Both the position numbers and the translations under genes were made by a program. This document shows, one piece after another, positions 25,992 to 34,070 of a stretch of 64,000 nucleotides of DNA (the stretch's first letter is position 1; every line of letters starts with the position of its first letter). The notes beneath the pieces are model-generated. The model was not told the DNA's origin. It saw only the letters and a program-made list of their open reading frames with translations, and did not search any database. The DNA lies in contig NZ_KZ478013.1 in assembly GCF_002837185.1 (NCBI RefSeq), positions 1 to 64,000 on the forward strand. The letters run 5' to 3'. Origin of the DNA: Pseudomonas fluorescens (lineage in GTDB: Bacteria > Pseudomonadota > Gammaproteobacteria > Pseudomonadales > Pseudomonadaceae).

Positions 25992-26420
25992 ATGTTGATG
26001 TATCGCAAGTGGGCAGCGCTGCTGGGCCTGGTTCTGGCCGTGATCGCGGGCCTCGCCCATGCTGACAATCGTCCGGAAGTCGCGGAAAAAGTGCTGGCCT
26101 ATGCCGGCGAAGGCGGCGTGAAAGTCTGGACCCTGCGCATCGGTGCGCGCGGTGACAATCAGGCGCTGGTGCAGGTGGAGGGCGTGGACCATGACTGGAA
26201 CATGAAGATCCAGAAAATGGCCGTGGAAAAGACCAGCAAGGACACCCGTTATTCCACCACCGTGGACGGCCAGAAATTCGTGGTGCTGGTGCTGCAACAA
26301 GGTTGGGGCGAGCTGTACCTGCCTGGCGAATCGCAGGCGCTGAACGTCGGCTATGACGAGTTCCTGTCCAGCCAAGGCAATGCACAGGCTTTTTTGACCG
26401 ATTATTTGCAGGCCAACTGA
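25992..26420 (+). CDS. Small periplasmic protein of unknown function
   Basis: The 142-residue product has a Sec signal peptide (WAALLGLVLAVIAGLAHA, cleavage near residue 25) and a compact mixed domain with WTLRIGARGDNQALVQVEG and QGWGELYLPGE. No catalytic motif is seen. It is the first gene of a three-gene unit; its stop is followed after 3 bases by the start of the M48 metalloprotease gene. A role as a substrate, inhibitor or sensor of that protease is a guess from position. Confidence 0.7.
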   Translation: MLMYRKWAALLGLVLAVIAGLAHADNRPEVAEKVLAYAGEGGVKVWTLRIGARGDNQALVQVEGVDHDWNMKIQKMAVEKTSKDTRYSTTVDGQKFVVLVLQQGWGELYLPGESQALNVGYDEFLSSQGNAQAFLTDYLQAN

Positions 26421-26423
26421 GCC

Positions 26424-27755
26424 ATGGGCCGGTTCGCGCGGTGGTCGTGGCCGCTGACGATGTTGCTGCTGCCGCTGGTACTGATGGGCTGGGCCAGTGT
26501 GCAAGGCGGGCGCGTCGATGACGTGCTGCGCGAAGCACAGGGTATGGGCAGCGACTACGCTTGGCTGCGCGTGCTTGAGGTGCTGGCGGGGCTGGCCTAC
26601 TGGCTGGCCCTCGCCGCGTTGGTGGCCGGACCTGCGACGTGGCTCAAGCTGAGGCTGGATGCCTGGCGCGCGCTGAAGTCCAGGGATTTTCTCTACGACC
26701 GCCTGTTCCTCTGCTGGCGTGCCTTGGGGCATTGGCTGGTGGCGTACACCGGGCTGTTGGTGGGCGCGTTGGCCCTGAGCCTGGTGTATGAACTGAGCTG
26801 GGGCTGGGACCACTTCAAGGCCGGTGGCGCGTTCATGCTGGTGGTGGCGGTGCCGCTGATTGCGGTGCTGTGGGCGGGATGTTTGTTGATCGGGCGTCTG
26901 CGCCAGCGATGGCATGCCCTGGATAGCCCGTCCTCGGCGCTTCTGGGGCAAAGGATCGGGCGTGACAAGGCCCCGGCCTTGTGGGCGTGGATTGAACAAC
27001 TGGCCACAGCCACCTGCGCGCCGGTGCCCGACCATATCGTGGTGGGCATCGACCAATCGTTTTTCGTCACCAGCGTCAATGTGGCCCTGCAACCGGCCTG
27101 CGACTTGCTCTGCGGGCGTACCCTGTACCTGCCGCTGACCTACCTCTCGACCCTGAGCCAGGCCGAGACCGCGTCGATCATCGGTCATGAGCTGGGCCAT
27201 TTCAGCCGCCGCGACACCGAGCGCGGCAGCCAGATCGGTGCGCAATTCAGCCTGATGTGCCTGCACTTTGCGTTTATCCGTGCCGAGGATGCCGACCCGG
27301 CGTGGATCGAGCGCCCGGCGATCTGGATGACGCAACGTTTCCTGCATTACTTTCAACTGGCGGTGCATCACTGGGGACGCGCTCAGGAATTGGTCGCGGA
27401 TCGGGTGGGCGCCAATATCGGCGGTGAGCGCCTGTTCTGCCAGGCGCTGTTACGGGTGATCGCGTTGGACGGTGAAATCGCCACGCTGCTCGCCGAGCGT
27501 CACTCCAACCTGATCCAGGCCCTGGCCGACCACCTGAGCCACGCGCCGCTGCGCCTGAACGAGGCGGCGCTGGACCACGCCATCGCGCACCCTTTCGATA
27601 CACACCCGCCGACGGCATTACGCCTCCAGCAACTGGGCGTAACGCTGGATGAGGCGCTGCTGGCCGAGGCCACCCGCGTGCCCACCGAGCACGACCGACA
27701 CTGGTTCAGCCAACTCACCCGTACGGCGCCGCTGGCTGCCGCGCAGCCCGGATAA
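26424..27755 (+). CDS. M48-family membrane metallopeptidase
   Basis: A 443-residue membrane protein with about three or four N-terminal transmembrane helices and the zinc-protease motif HELGH at residues 255-259 (IIGHELGHFSRRDTE), followed by a downstream helix with the third-ligand candidate glutamate in AQELVADRVGAN. This is the HtpX/Ste24-like M48 arrangement, with the active site at the membrane surface. It is sandwiched between a secreted protein and a two-TM protein in one operon, suggesting a dedicated envelope quality-control or processing module. Confidence 0.82.
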   Translation: MGRFARWSWPLTMLLLPLVLMGWASVQGGRVDDVLREAQGMGSDYAWLRVLEVLAGLAYWLALAALVAGPATWLKLRLDAWRALKSRDFLYDRLFLCWRALGHWLVAYTGLLVGALALSLVYELSWGWDHFKAGGAFMLVVAVPLIAVLWAGCLLIGRLRQRWHALDSPSSALLGQRIGRDKAPALWAWIEQLATATCAPVPDHIVVGIDQSFFVTSVNVALQPACDLLCGRTLYLPLTYLSTLSQAETASIIGHELGHFSRRDTERGSQIGAQFSLMCLHFAFIRAEDADPAWIERPAIWMTQRFLHYFQLAVHHWGRAQELVADRVGANIGGERLFCQALLRVIALDGEIATLLAERHSNLIQALADHLSHAPLRLNEAALDHAIAHPFDTHPPTALRLQQLGVTLDEALLAEATRVPTEHDRHWFSQLTRTAPLAAAQPG

Positions 27756-27788
27756 CCGCAGATACCAAACGCTCAAGGAGAATGACCC

Positions 27789-28457
27789 ATGACCCAACCC
27801 TTCGATCCGCTGTCGGATCTCGCCAGTTCACTCAGCCAGGAATATGCCGAATCCCGCGACGCCCAGCGCGAGCGTGCGATGGCCGAACTCGAGCAGGTTA
27901 TCCAGCGCGTCCCCGAACAGACCGAATTCACCAACTCGCGCCGGTACAAGGTGCGCGGCCCGCTGTTTTTGCTGATTGCCCTGGGCTTGCTGGGGTACGC
28001 CCTGAATCGCGGGGCCACCGGCCTGGCCGTGTGTGCCGCGGTGATGGCGGTGGTGTTTGTATTGATCACTTGGCAGCACCGCAACGCCGGGCAACACGCG
28101 TTTATGCGCTTGACCCGCCGCCAGTTGTTTGTAGACACCCTGAGCGCACCGTTGAATCTGGTGGACATTGTCGACGTCTGCGCCGGTGAGGAAGGCTGGC
28201 TGACGGTGCAGAAACTGATGTTGCGGCCCGATGCGCCCCTGCCTGTTCATCGCTCCGCGCGACAACTGTTCGGCAACCAGGCCCTGGCCCTGAAAAAGCC
28301 CCAGCCGCAGATCCGCATCCAATCTGCCGGCCTGATGCATGAGGGCGTTACCCTGGATTGCGACCAGGTTGCACACATCCTCAACGCCTATTGCCAAGCC
28401 GCCCACGCGCAACGACAGCTTGATGCGCTGCGCCAGGGCACTCGGAGCGATTCCTGA
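27789..28457 (+). CDS. Two-TM protein of unknown function, metalloprotease operon
   Basis: A 222-residue protein: a charged N-terminal helix (ESRDAQRERAMAELEQVIQ), two adjacent membrane helices at about residues 57-95 and a C-terminal cytoplasmic domain (LTRRQLFVDTLSAPLNLVDIVDV...) reminiscent of small PH-like or regulatory domains but not assigned. AAGGAG precedes the ATG. It ends the operon 33 bases after the protease gene and could be its regulator or substrate (inference). Confidence 0.7.
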   Translation: MTQPFDPLSDLASSLSQEYAESRDAQRERAMAELEQVIQRVPEQTEFTNSRRYKVRGPLFLLIALGLLGYALNRGATGLAVCAAVMAVVFVLITWQHRNAGQHAFMRLTRRQLFVDTLSAPLNLVDIVDVCAGEEGWLTVQKLMLRPDAPLPVHRSARQLFGNQALALKKPQPQIRIQSAGLMHEGVTLDCDQVAHILNAYCQAAHAQRQLDALRQGTRSDS

Positions 28458-28489
28458 GTGGTTGTACGGTGAAATCTGGGTCATGAAAT

Positions 28490-28535
28490 CAGGGCAGACC
28501 ACACTTCAGATAGTGGTGGTCTGACCCTGTTTGTA
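28490..28535. repeat. GGTCAGACCAC inverted-repeat element, copy 1
   Basis: CAGGGCAGACCAC and GTGGTCTGACCCTG form a stem with one bulge around a 13-base loop, followed by TTTGTA. Bases 28509-28535 match 37463-37489 almost exactly. It sits just after the metalloprotease operon, at the border of the A+T-rich accessory region, and may also act as a terminator. Confidence 0.65.
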
Positions 28536-28580
28536 TGGCCCCGCATGTATGCGATGGGCAAGGCCGATAGACAGGGCATT

Positions 28581-29132
28581 TCACATACGCAGCATCGATT
28601 CACCGTCCATTCCGCAGGGAGGATCGAATGTGCCATGCCATCCAATCAGCGGGCGCCCAAACGAATCTGCGTAATACCTGGCGTCGCTGGGAATTTGTAC
28701 CACTCCTCCCGCATAGGCAACGAGCATCAACGTACTCGCTCGATGCTCATTCGCCTCCTGGAAAAGGTTACTGCTGGGCAGCAGAGCTGGGTTGGACGGA
28801 ACTGACCACAAGGAGCGATCCTCAAAGCTTGACCGATCCAGTAGAAGAGCGAGTTCACTGTGTCCATGCTCCCGAGCCACCTCAATTGCGGACTTCCCTT
28901 TGGCGCTCTGCCTGGCAGCTGAACCACCAAGGCGAATGAGTTCAATGCATGCAGCCTCGTGCCCGAAATAAGCGGCTTGGTGCAAGAATGTCCAGCCGGA
29001 GGAGGGCGCCTGGTACAGGCTGCAAAGCCGGCCGAGCAAAGGCTCTTGCATCCACTGCGACATAACGCTGTCCCAGTCTCCATTTTTGGCCTGCTCGTAG
29101 ATTTGACTTATCAGATAGTTCAGAGCGCTCAT
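28581..29132 (-). CDS. Ankyrin-repeat protein
   Basis: A 183-residue protein with about one and a half ankyrin repeats: SGWTFLHQAAYFGHEAACIELIRLGG and then GKSAIEVAREHGHSELALLLD, each with the typical loop, two helices and LL ending. The C-terminal 80 residues are not repeated and have no known motif. No signal peptide is present. It is a single gene at the edge of an accessory region. Ankyrin proteins mediate protein binding; the partner is unknown. Confidence 0.75.
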   Translation of the reverse strand: MSALNYLISQIYEQAKNGDWDSVMSQWMQEPLLGRLCSLYQAPSSGWTFLHQAAYFGHEAACIELIRLGGSAARQSAKGKSAIEVAREHGHSELALLLDRSSFEDRSLWSVPSNPALLPSSNLFQEANEHRASTLMLVAYAGGVVQIPSDARYYADSFGRPLIGWHGTFDPPCGMDGESMLRM

Positions 29133-29367
29133 GCGTTTACGACCTATGATCGACAGTGTGGTTCTAATCGGGATCAGGTTGCGCGGGATTATCTACGATG
29201 GAGGTAACGCTGCGACATATCAGTTTTTCATTTGTTTAAAGTCTGCCCCCTTTTTTTATTGCCGATTGTTCATTACGGCAATTCTGTTGTGACTGACGGC
29301 CATGCAATAGGTATGAGCAAATAATTCTGTCCTAATAGGCTTTTACTGGTTCAAAGGCGTCTGTCTG

Positions 29368-30420
29368 ATGATACGAAGCACTTTCATATTCCTTTTGGCT
29401 GCAGGCATTGGCTGCGTCCACGCGGCCGAGAAGGTGCCGTTGGAGCGCGAAATCAAGGACTGGATTATCGGCTGCGATAACACACGAACATGCACGGCCA
29501 TCAGTGCCGTGCAGCAGCGCGATGACACTGGTTTTTCAACGTTCAGCGTACGAATCACACGTGAAGCCGGCCCGCAGGGCGCCTTGCATGTCGGGGTGTT
29601 CAGCTACACGAAACCCCTCGGCCAGCCAACACTTGATGACGAACCGCTGAAGTCTCAATTTGAGCCTGGCGAACTGAAAGAAGGCGATACACCCGAGGTG
29701 TTTGCGCTGAACGGTAAGTCAGCCCAAGCCCTGATCACAGAATTGCGCAACGGGAACTACCTGGTACTGCCGTTCAAGGAGGATAAATCGTACGCATCGC
29801 TAAGCGGGATGAGTGCGGCGCTGTTGCTGATGGACTCGGTCCAGGGGCGGGTCGGCACGCAGGACGCCCTGATCTCCAAGGGGCCGGCGCCCGCTGGCAG
29901 CGTGCCGCAAGCCGCCGCCGCTCCGCTAGCGCCAAGTTGGCAGGCACCTGCCGCGCTGACGCCGGACAAAGCAAAAGAGATCACGGATGCCGTGGTGGTC
30001 GCCACGCGCAAGGACTGGCAGGAAGATCTGAATGAAGGTATCGCGCCAAAAGCCAAAGCGTATGCCTTGAGTTCAGATCAAGCGCTAGTGATCATCGAAA
30101 CCGGCTGTGGGGCCTACAACTGTTTCTACACTATTTACCAGGCGCCTCTGGACCACCCGGAGCAGGCGCGTGCGGCGCTGATCGCCGACGTGCCAAACCT
30201 GCCGGAAAGAGAGCCCCAGGGCTTTGTAGCGTTTGATCCGGCCACGGGTGAACTTAGCAGTCAGGTAAGGGCGATGAGTATGGGCAATTGTGGCACTGCG
30301 CTGCGCTGGCGTTACGATGGTAAGGGTTTCACGCTGACGCATGCGGCTGAAATGATCCCGTGCATGGGACTGGATCAGGTGTACTGGCCTGTGCTGTGGC
30401 GTACCCAGGCAAGCCGCTGA
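29368..30420 (+). CDS. DUF1176 family secreted protein
   Basis: The 350-residue product has a signal peptide (IFLLAAGIGCVHA, cleavage near residue 19) and the DUF1176 pattern: an early REIKDWIIGCDNTRTCTAIS with a Cys pair, a proline/alanine-rich linker near residue 175-190 and a C-terminal half with GCGAYNCFYTIYQAP, GNCGTALRWRYDG and MIPCMGL. Conserved cysteines suggest disulfides, so it probably folds in the periplasm. Function is unknown in the family. Confidence 0.8.
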   Translation: MIRSTFIFLLAAGIGCVHAAEKVPLEREIKDWIIGCDNTRTCTAISAVQQRDDTGFSTFSVRITREAGPQGALHVGVFSYTKPLGQPTLDDEPLKSQFEPGELKEGDTPEVFALNGKSAQALITELRNGNYLVLPFKEDKSYASLSGMSAALLLMDSVQGRVGTQDALISKGPAPAGSVPQAAAAPLAPSWQAPAALTPDKAKEITDAVVVATRKDWQEDLNEGIAPKAKAYALSSDQALVIIETGCGAYNCFYTIYQAPLDHPEQARAALIADVPNLPEREPQGFVAFDPATGELSSQVRAMSMGNCGTALRWRYDGKGFTLTHAAEMIPCMGLDQVYWPVLWRTQASR

Positions 30421-30493
30421 TACTGTCGGATATCCCACCATGCTGACGTTCCTGATTGATCCGTGCAGTGACACATTGGTTGCTTTGGACTGG

Positions 30494-31309
30494 TCAGGCC
30501 GTCGAAAGAGCAATCGCTTTTTCTAAGACGGCTTGTAACATCTTCTCCGGTGATTGTGCCTTGTTGAAGACGCTCGGTGCCAATGTATCAGCGTCGTTTT
30601 CAGTCGATTGCCTGAGAAGGGCGAGCGGCCCCGAGTGTTCTAACTGCTCTTGGTAAAGACTTTTGATACTGTCCCTAAAGCCATCAGGGTATGCCGCTTT
30701 CTCGACCGCTGGAAGATCATCGAAATAGTCCATGATGCCTTTGAAGATTTCACTGTTGTCACCGCCGTTCGTGATAGTGGCGTACAACTTGGAAAAATAG
30801 GTTTCATCCTGCTTACTAAGCTCCCCATAGGCGGCATATCGTTCGGCATCCGTATAGGTTCCTGAATCATCATAAACAATATTGCTTAGCCCGTTTCGAG
30901 CCATACCTTCAAACGGGTTTGGAAGTTTTTCCGGGGGGAGTTTAGAAAGCCCAATTGCGTAATCCAGTGACTGCTGACCTAACGCCAAACGGGCAGGGTC
31001 GTCTGTTTTGGGAAGCAGGTCCTCATTATCAAGATTCCCGCCAGCAATCCGCTGCCCGAAATTGTACATATCGCTCTGACCTTTTGCATATTGTCCTTTT
31101 AAATCCTTATTGGACATAGAGGCTTGTTTATCATCAGCGTTACTTAATGCGTACAGTGCCCGTGCAGAATCGGAGATTGTGACGGTCTCCGTCGTCTTGA
31201 GGGCGACATCCCCTGAAGGTAAATTTACAGGGTTGGACGAAGGCGGCTTCTCTTGTGTAGACACTTTTGCCTGTGTGCTTGCTTGATACGATTTAATCGA
31301 AATATCCAT
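30494..31309 (-). CDS. Unknown 271-residue protein with disordered N-terminus
   Basis: This protein starts with about 60 residues rich in Ser, Thr, Lys and Pro, then TVTISDSARALYALS, a phrase I associate with Pseudomonas flagellar or secreted-effector-like unknowns, and a helical remainder. There is no signal peptide or membrane segment. GGAGT lies before the ATG. Its codons are visibly richer in A/T than neighbours, in keeping with acquisition. It follows the secreted 140-residue protein by 69 bases on the same strand and may share its transcript. Confidence 0.6.
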   Translation of the reverse strand: MDISIKSYQASTQAKVSTQEKPPSSNPVNLPSGDVALKTTETVTISDSARALYALSNADDKQASMSNKDLKGQYAKGQSDMYNFGQRIAGGNLDNEDLLPKTDDPARLALGQQSLDYAIGLSKLPPEKLPNPFEGMARNGLSNIVYDDSGTYTDAERYAAYGELSKQDETYFSKLYATITNGGDNSEIFKGIMDYFDDLPAVEKAAYPDGFRDSIKSLYQEQLEHSGPLALLRQSTENDADTLAPSVFNKAQSPEKMLQAVLEKAIALSTA

Positions 31310-31378
31310 GGTGATACTCCATACGCTGGAGATAGATCGAGAGCTATCTTTAGCTAAAGTGCCTATACAAATGTCGGA

Positions 31379-31801
31379 TTATTTGATTTCAAATTCGACA
31401 GTGTAGTTATAGGGAGGCGTCGATTGAATGGCTGTGATAGTGGCATTGCAAGTAGCCATATCAGAACCAGTGCTGGTGCCCATTTTAGTCCAGCTAGGAG
31501 CTTTAGTCGTTGGATTGACTTGGTGGCTTGCTGCAAAACGACATTTCTTATTACCTGACGTATAGACGAAGCGCATTCCTGAAACCGTATCCGCCACACT
31601 GGTCAGGGCAAATGTGGTCGTTGCAGACGGCAGAATCGTACTTGGGGAGGGGGCTACACTCCCTGAAAAGTACTCGAAGGTGTAGGCGGCTGGACCGGTC
31701 GTAGAGTTCTTTACCTTGACGGTGACGATTATGCCTGCCTGGGCAGATGCAATCATAGAGGCGAATAGAGTTGCTGCCCCGAACAGTTTAGCGAATCTCA
31801 T
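31379..31801 (-). CDS. Secreted protein with beta-sandwich-like sequence
   Basis: The 140-residue product begins with a signal peptide (KLFGAATLFASMIASAQA, cleavage near residue 22). The mature part is rich in Thr, Ser and aromatic residues with two cysteines (KKCRFAA and MATCNAT) that may form one disulfide. It could be a fimbria-like or extracellular small protein, but no family was recognised. AAAGGGA precedes the ATG at 31801; longer starts up to 31873 are less likely. Confidence 0.65.
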   Translation of the reverse strand: MRFAKLFGAATLFASMIASAQAGIIVTVKVKNSTTGPAAYTFEYFSGSVAPSPSTILPSATTTFALTSVADTVSGMRFVYTSGNKKCRFAASHQVNPTTKAPSWTKMGTSTGSDMATCNATITAIQSTPPYNYTVEFEIK

Positions 31802-32298
31802 AAATATCCCTTTAATTTGATAATCACTATGACTCTTGTCCTTGCGCGTCGTCTTGTATAGAAAAGACAGCAAGACTCAACCTCTATAACGGCAGGTGAC
31901 CAGAATTCTTTAAGCCAAGGGTTGCCTTTTTGACACATCGGATGAACAGCGAATTCACTACCTGCAGGAACTAACACATATCCAGCCTGCAACCCTTCAA
32001 TTTCAATAGCTTGCGCAGTGGTCCTGGTTGCCGCTGCCGGCTATCACCCTAGTCACAGTACATAGGTTGAGTTATTCATTTTCGCCATTGCCTGCCGGCA
32101 CCACTATGCTCTGCTCGTTTCGGTAGAAAGATGGCACTGCCGCCATCCTCCTGGCAAAGTGGGCGGGCGCGTGGGTAGCGGCCACCGTCGGCAATGAAGA
32201 GCAGGCCGCCGTCGCTCGGGCGGCGAGGGCAGATCTGGTGTTGGACCGTCTCGCCCACTTCTGGAGCAATCGCATTGAACGCTTTAAGGACATCACCT
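31802..32298. other. Region without a recognised gene
   Basis: This 497-base stretch holds the promoter region of the secreted protein. A reverse-strand frame at about 31798-32039 reads like coding (GLQAGYVLVPAGSEF) but has no start or family, and there are overlapping open frames on both strands at 32076-32298 without recognisable motifs. It may be debris from rearranged genes. No intact gene is supported. Confidence 0.4.
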
Positions 32299-32722
32299 GT
32301 GAAGTACGCAATCTGCGCCACCTTGCTTCTGGCGCTGAGCGGCTGCGTGACCATGTCGGGTGAGTACACCGTGACGGCTCACGACGCATCCGGCGCTCAG
32401 ATAACAAAGCTCGGGACCTTCGTTGCCCAGGGCCATAACATTTACCCCATACGCAACGCCTTCTGCCTTAACGCGCCAGGGGCGACGGTGATCATTCGCG
32501 ACGCCAAAACCGGCGAGGAACTGCGCAGCGAGAGTCCTTACCACTGCCGCTAACCCTGCCAGCAAACCTTCCGCTTCACCCCAAAGGCGGGTCAGGACTA
32601 TGAATTGATTCTGTTGAACGGTGGCCAGTGCCTGGTCGCGTTGCAGCGTTTGAACCCGGCTGGCCAAACTGAAAACGAGCCTGTTGAAAAGGCACAGCTT
32701 TGCGTACGCCGAGGTGCATCAT
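32299..32722 (+). pseudogene. Small lipoprotein gene broken by an in-frame stop
   Basis: A GTG start at 32299 gives a lipoprotein signal ending in LALSGC, then TVTAHDASGAQITKLGTF and PGATVIIRDAKTGEEL, and TAA at 32551-32553. The same frame stays open after the stop and continues sensibly (QTFRFTPKAGQDYELILLNGGQ, then CVRRG), so the full gene was longer and the TAA is a nonsense mutation. Its distal end runs into the tail of the convergent GNAT gene. A relic of a paralog lies at 22485. The 84-residue truncated product could still be exported. Confidence 0.6.
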
Positions 32723-33211
32723 ATCCAGCTGGCAGGCTGGGCCAATCGCCGGAACATGCTGACGAACATAATAATTGTCGAATTCACTGCTTTCGATGAA
32801 CTGGAAGCCATGGCGGGTATAAAAGCGATTGGAAGCGCTTTCTTTGAGAGCGCCCACTTTAAGAGGAAGCGCAGCTGCATCCGCCTCTTTGAAAATCTGC
32901 GTGAGAACAGCAGACCCCACCCCTGATCCTTGCGCGCTCGGCCTTACATACAAATGATCGAGCAAGAGTTCATTGTGGTGATGTTTGACCACTACGAAAC
33001 CCACCCTCTCTCCAGATACCTCGATGTAACGTGTGTAGCGAGCTTCAAAGCCGCTAAGAAACCGCTCCCGCGCACGGACCGGATCAAACCGCCCAACACG
33101 CTCCAGACTTTCGCGCATGGCCTCAATTCGAATGGCTACCAGAGTATCCAAGTCGCTTTGTTGAGCGGGGACCAAAATGATGGGGGAATTTTGATTGGGT
33201 GTGACGGGCAT
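32576..33211 (-). CDS. GNAT acetyltransferase with an aberrant C-terminal extension
   Basis: Residues 10-150 form a normal GNAT domain: LDHLYVRPSAQGSGVGSAVL with the acetyl-CoA loop, and SNRFYTRHGFQF before FDNYYVR, where relatives usually end. The frame then reads on for about 60 residues, antisense to the broken lipoprotein gene, and this part has no GNAT character. A rearrangement that removed the native stop is the simple explanation. Start ATG 33211 has GGAG upstream. It diverges from another GNAT gene starting at 33331. Confidence 0.75.
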   Translation of the reverse strand: MPVTPNQNSPIILVPAQQSDLDTLVAIRIEAMRESLERVGRFDPVRARERFLSGFEARYTRYIEVSGERVGFVVVKHHHNELLLDHLYVRPSAQGSGVGSAVLTQIFKEADAAALPLKVGALKESASNRFYTRHGFQFIESSEFDNYYVRQHVPAIGPACQLDMMHLGVRKAVPFQQARFQFGQPGSNAATRPGTGHRSTESIHSPDPPLG

Positions 33212-33330
33212 TTGGTGTGCTCCAACTACCATCCTGGGGGCTCAGTATAGAGAGCCTGATTCTGATGAAGCGACCCGCATGGTATGTTCACGGCATAAAT
33301 GGAGTAACGGCCGCCAGGAAGGAAATTGCA

Positions 33331-33846
33331 ATGCCAGTCGACACCCACCCAATCCGCATTCTCTCGCAACGCCTTAGTATTGAGCCCTTCTGCGAACAGG
33401 ACGCTGCTGAGTCTTTCCCTTGTCTCACACCGTCTCTGACTCGCTACATGTCCTGGGAACCGCCTGCCTCGCTAGAAGAGTACGCGCAAGTCTGGGAGCA
33501 GTGGCTGCCTGCGATAGCGGATGGCAGCGACATCGTGTTCACGGTCAGGGAACTGGTGAGTGCCCGTTTTACCGGCTTGGTCGGGCTGCACCATACCGGC
33601 AGTGAAACACCGGAGTTGGGTATCTGGATCCGTGAAGATAAGCACGGGCTGGGCTTTGGTGGTGAAGCGGTGCGCGCGGTTGTTCAGTGGGCTAGCAAGC
33701 GGGTGGCGGCGAAGTGCTTCATCTACCCTGTTGCGACGCAGAATCGTGCGAGTCGACGTATTGCCGAAGCTTTGGGGGGAGTCGTCATTGAGAGGCGAAT
33801 GACGGAGAAATATGATTCGGTTGTGTACCAGATACCGGGGGGTTAA
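33331..33846 (+). CDS. GNAT acetyltransferase, RimJ/RimL type
   Basis: A 171-residue Acetyltransf_3 protein: LSIEPFCEQDAAESFPCLTPSLTRYM at the start, FTGLVGLHH in the middle, ELGIWIREDKHGLGFGGEAVRAVVQWA as the acetyl-CoA block, and NRASRRIAEALGG near the end. AGGAAGG precedes the ATG, which is preferred over the open frame from 33217. It is similar in type to the GNAT at 253. The substrate is unknown; the gene lies in the accessory stretch just before the ATPase-TOPRIM gene. Confidence 0.83.
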   Translation: MPVDTHPIRILSQRLSIEPFCEQDAAESFPCLTPSLTRYMSWEPPASLEEYAQVWEQWLPAIADGSDIVFTVRELVSARFTGLVGLHHTGSETPELGIWIREDKHGLGFGGEAVRAVVQWASKRVAAKCFIYPVATQNRASRRIAEALGGVVIERRMTEKYDSVVYQIPGG

Positions 33847-33880
33847 CTCTGGGTAACAGGTTTGCCGATTGTTGTCCTTC

Positions 33881-33915
33881 ACGAACGGCAGAAACCGGCC
33901 AGAACCGGTCATTCC
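33881..33915. repeat. Degenerate repeat upstream of the ATPase-TOPRIM gene
   Basis: GAACGGCAGAAACCGGCCAG and the following bases match a segment at 35787-35824 at about 22 of 32 positions (shared core GGCAGAA-NN-CGGCCA). The two copies stand in the same orientation on either side of the 1.6-kb gene. Confidence 0.4.
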
Positions 33916-34031
33916 ATGAGCTACATCCATATTCAGAAAAAGGAATGTTTATCAAGCACGCGAATCTCGCAGCGTAGATTTCCAGAAATATGATTTGCCT
34001 ACAGTTTGGCTATGCCTTCAATTGGGCTACC

Positions 34032-34047
34032 ATCAAGAATTCTTGAT
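34032..34047. promoter_or_regulatory. Perfect 16-bp palindrome upstream of the ATPase-TOPRIM gene
   Basis: ATCAAGAATTCTTGAT is a perfect palindrome ending 23 bases before the GTG start, where an operator could overlap the promoter or leader. No regulator gene is adjacent, so the binding protein would be the gene product itself or a host factor. Confidence 0.45.
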
Positions 34048-34070
34048 AGAGCGAAATCGAAGGATCCGAC

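Noticed and set aside
28490-28535. The GGTCAGACCAC inverted repeat as a complete insertion sequence
   Set aside because: No transposase frame accompanies either copy, so it is listed only as a repeat element.
31798-31992. A 64-codon reverse frame with GYVLVPAGSEF
   Set aside because: The composition is fair but it has no ribosome site or family and overlaps the leader of the secreted protein gene. It may be a remnant; evidence is too thin.
32076-32369. Overlapping open frames on both strands before the lipoprotein pseudogene
   Set aside because: Both strands look partly coding, but neither has a plausible start or known motif, so no gene is called.
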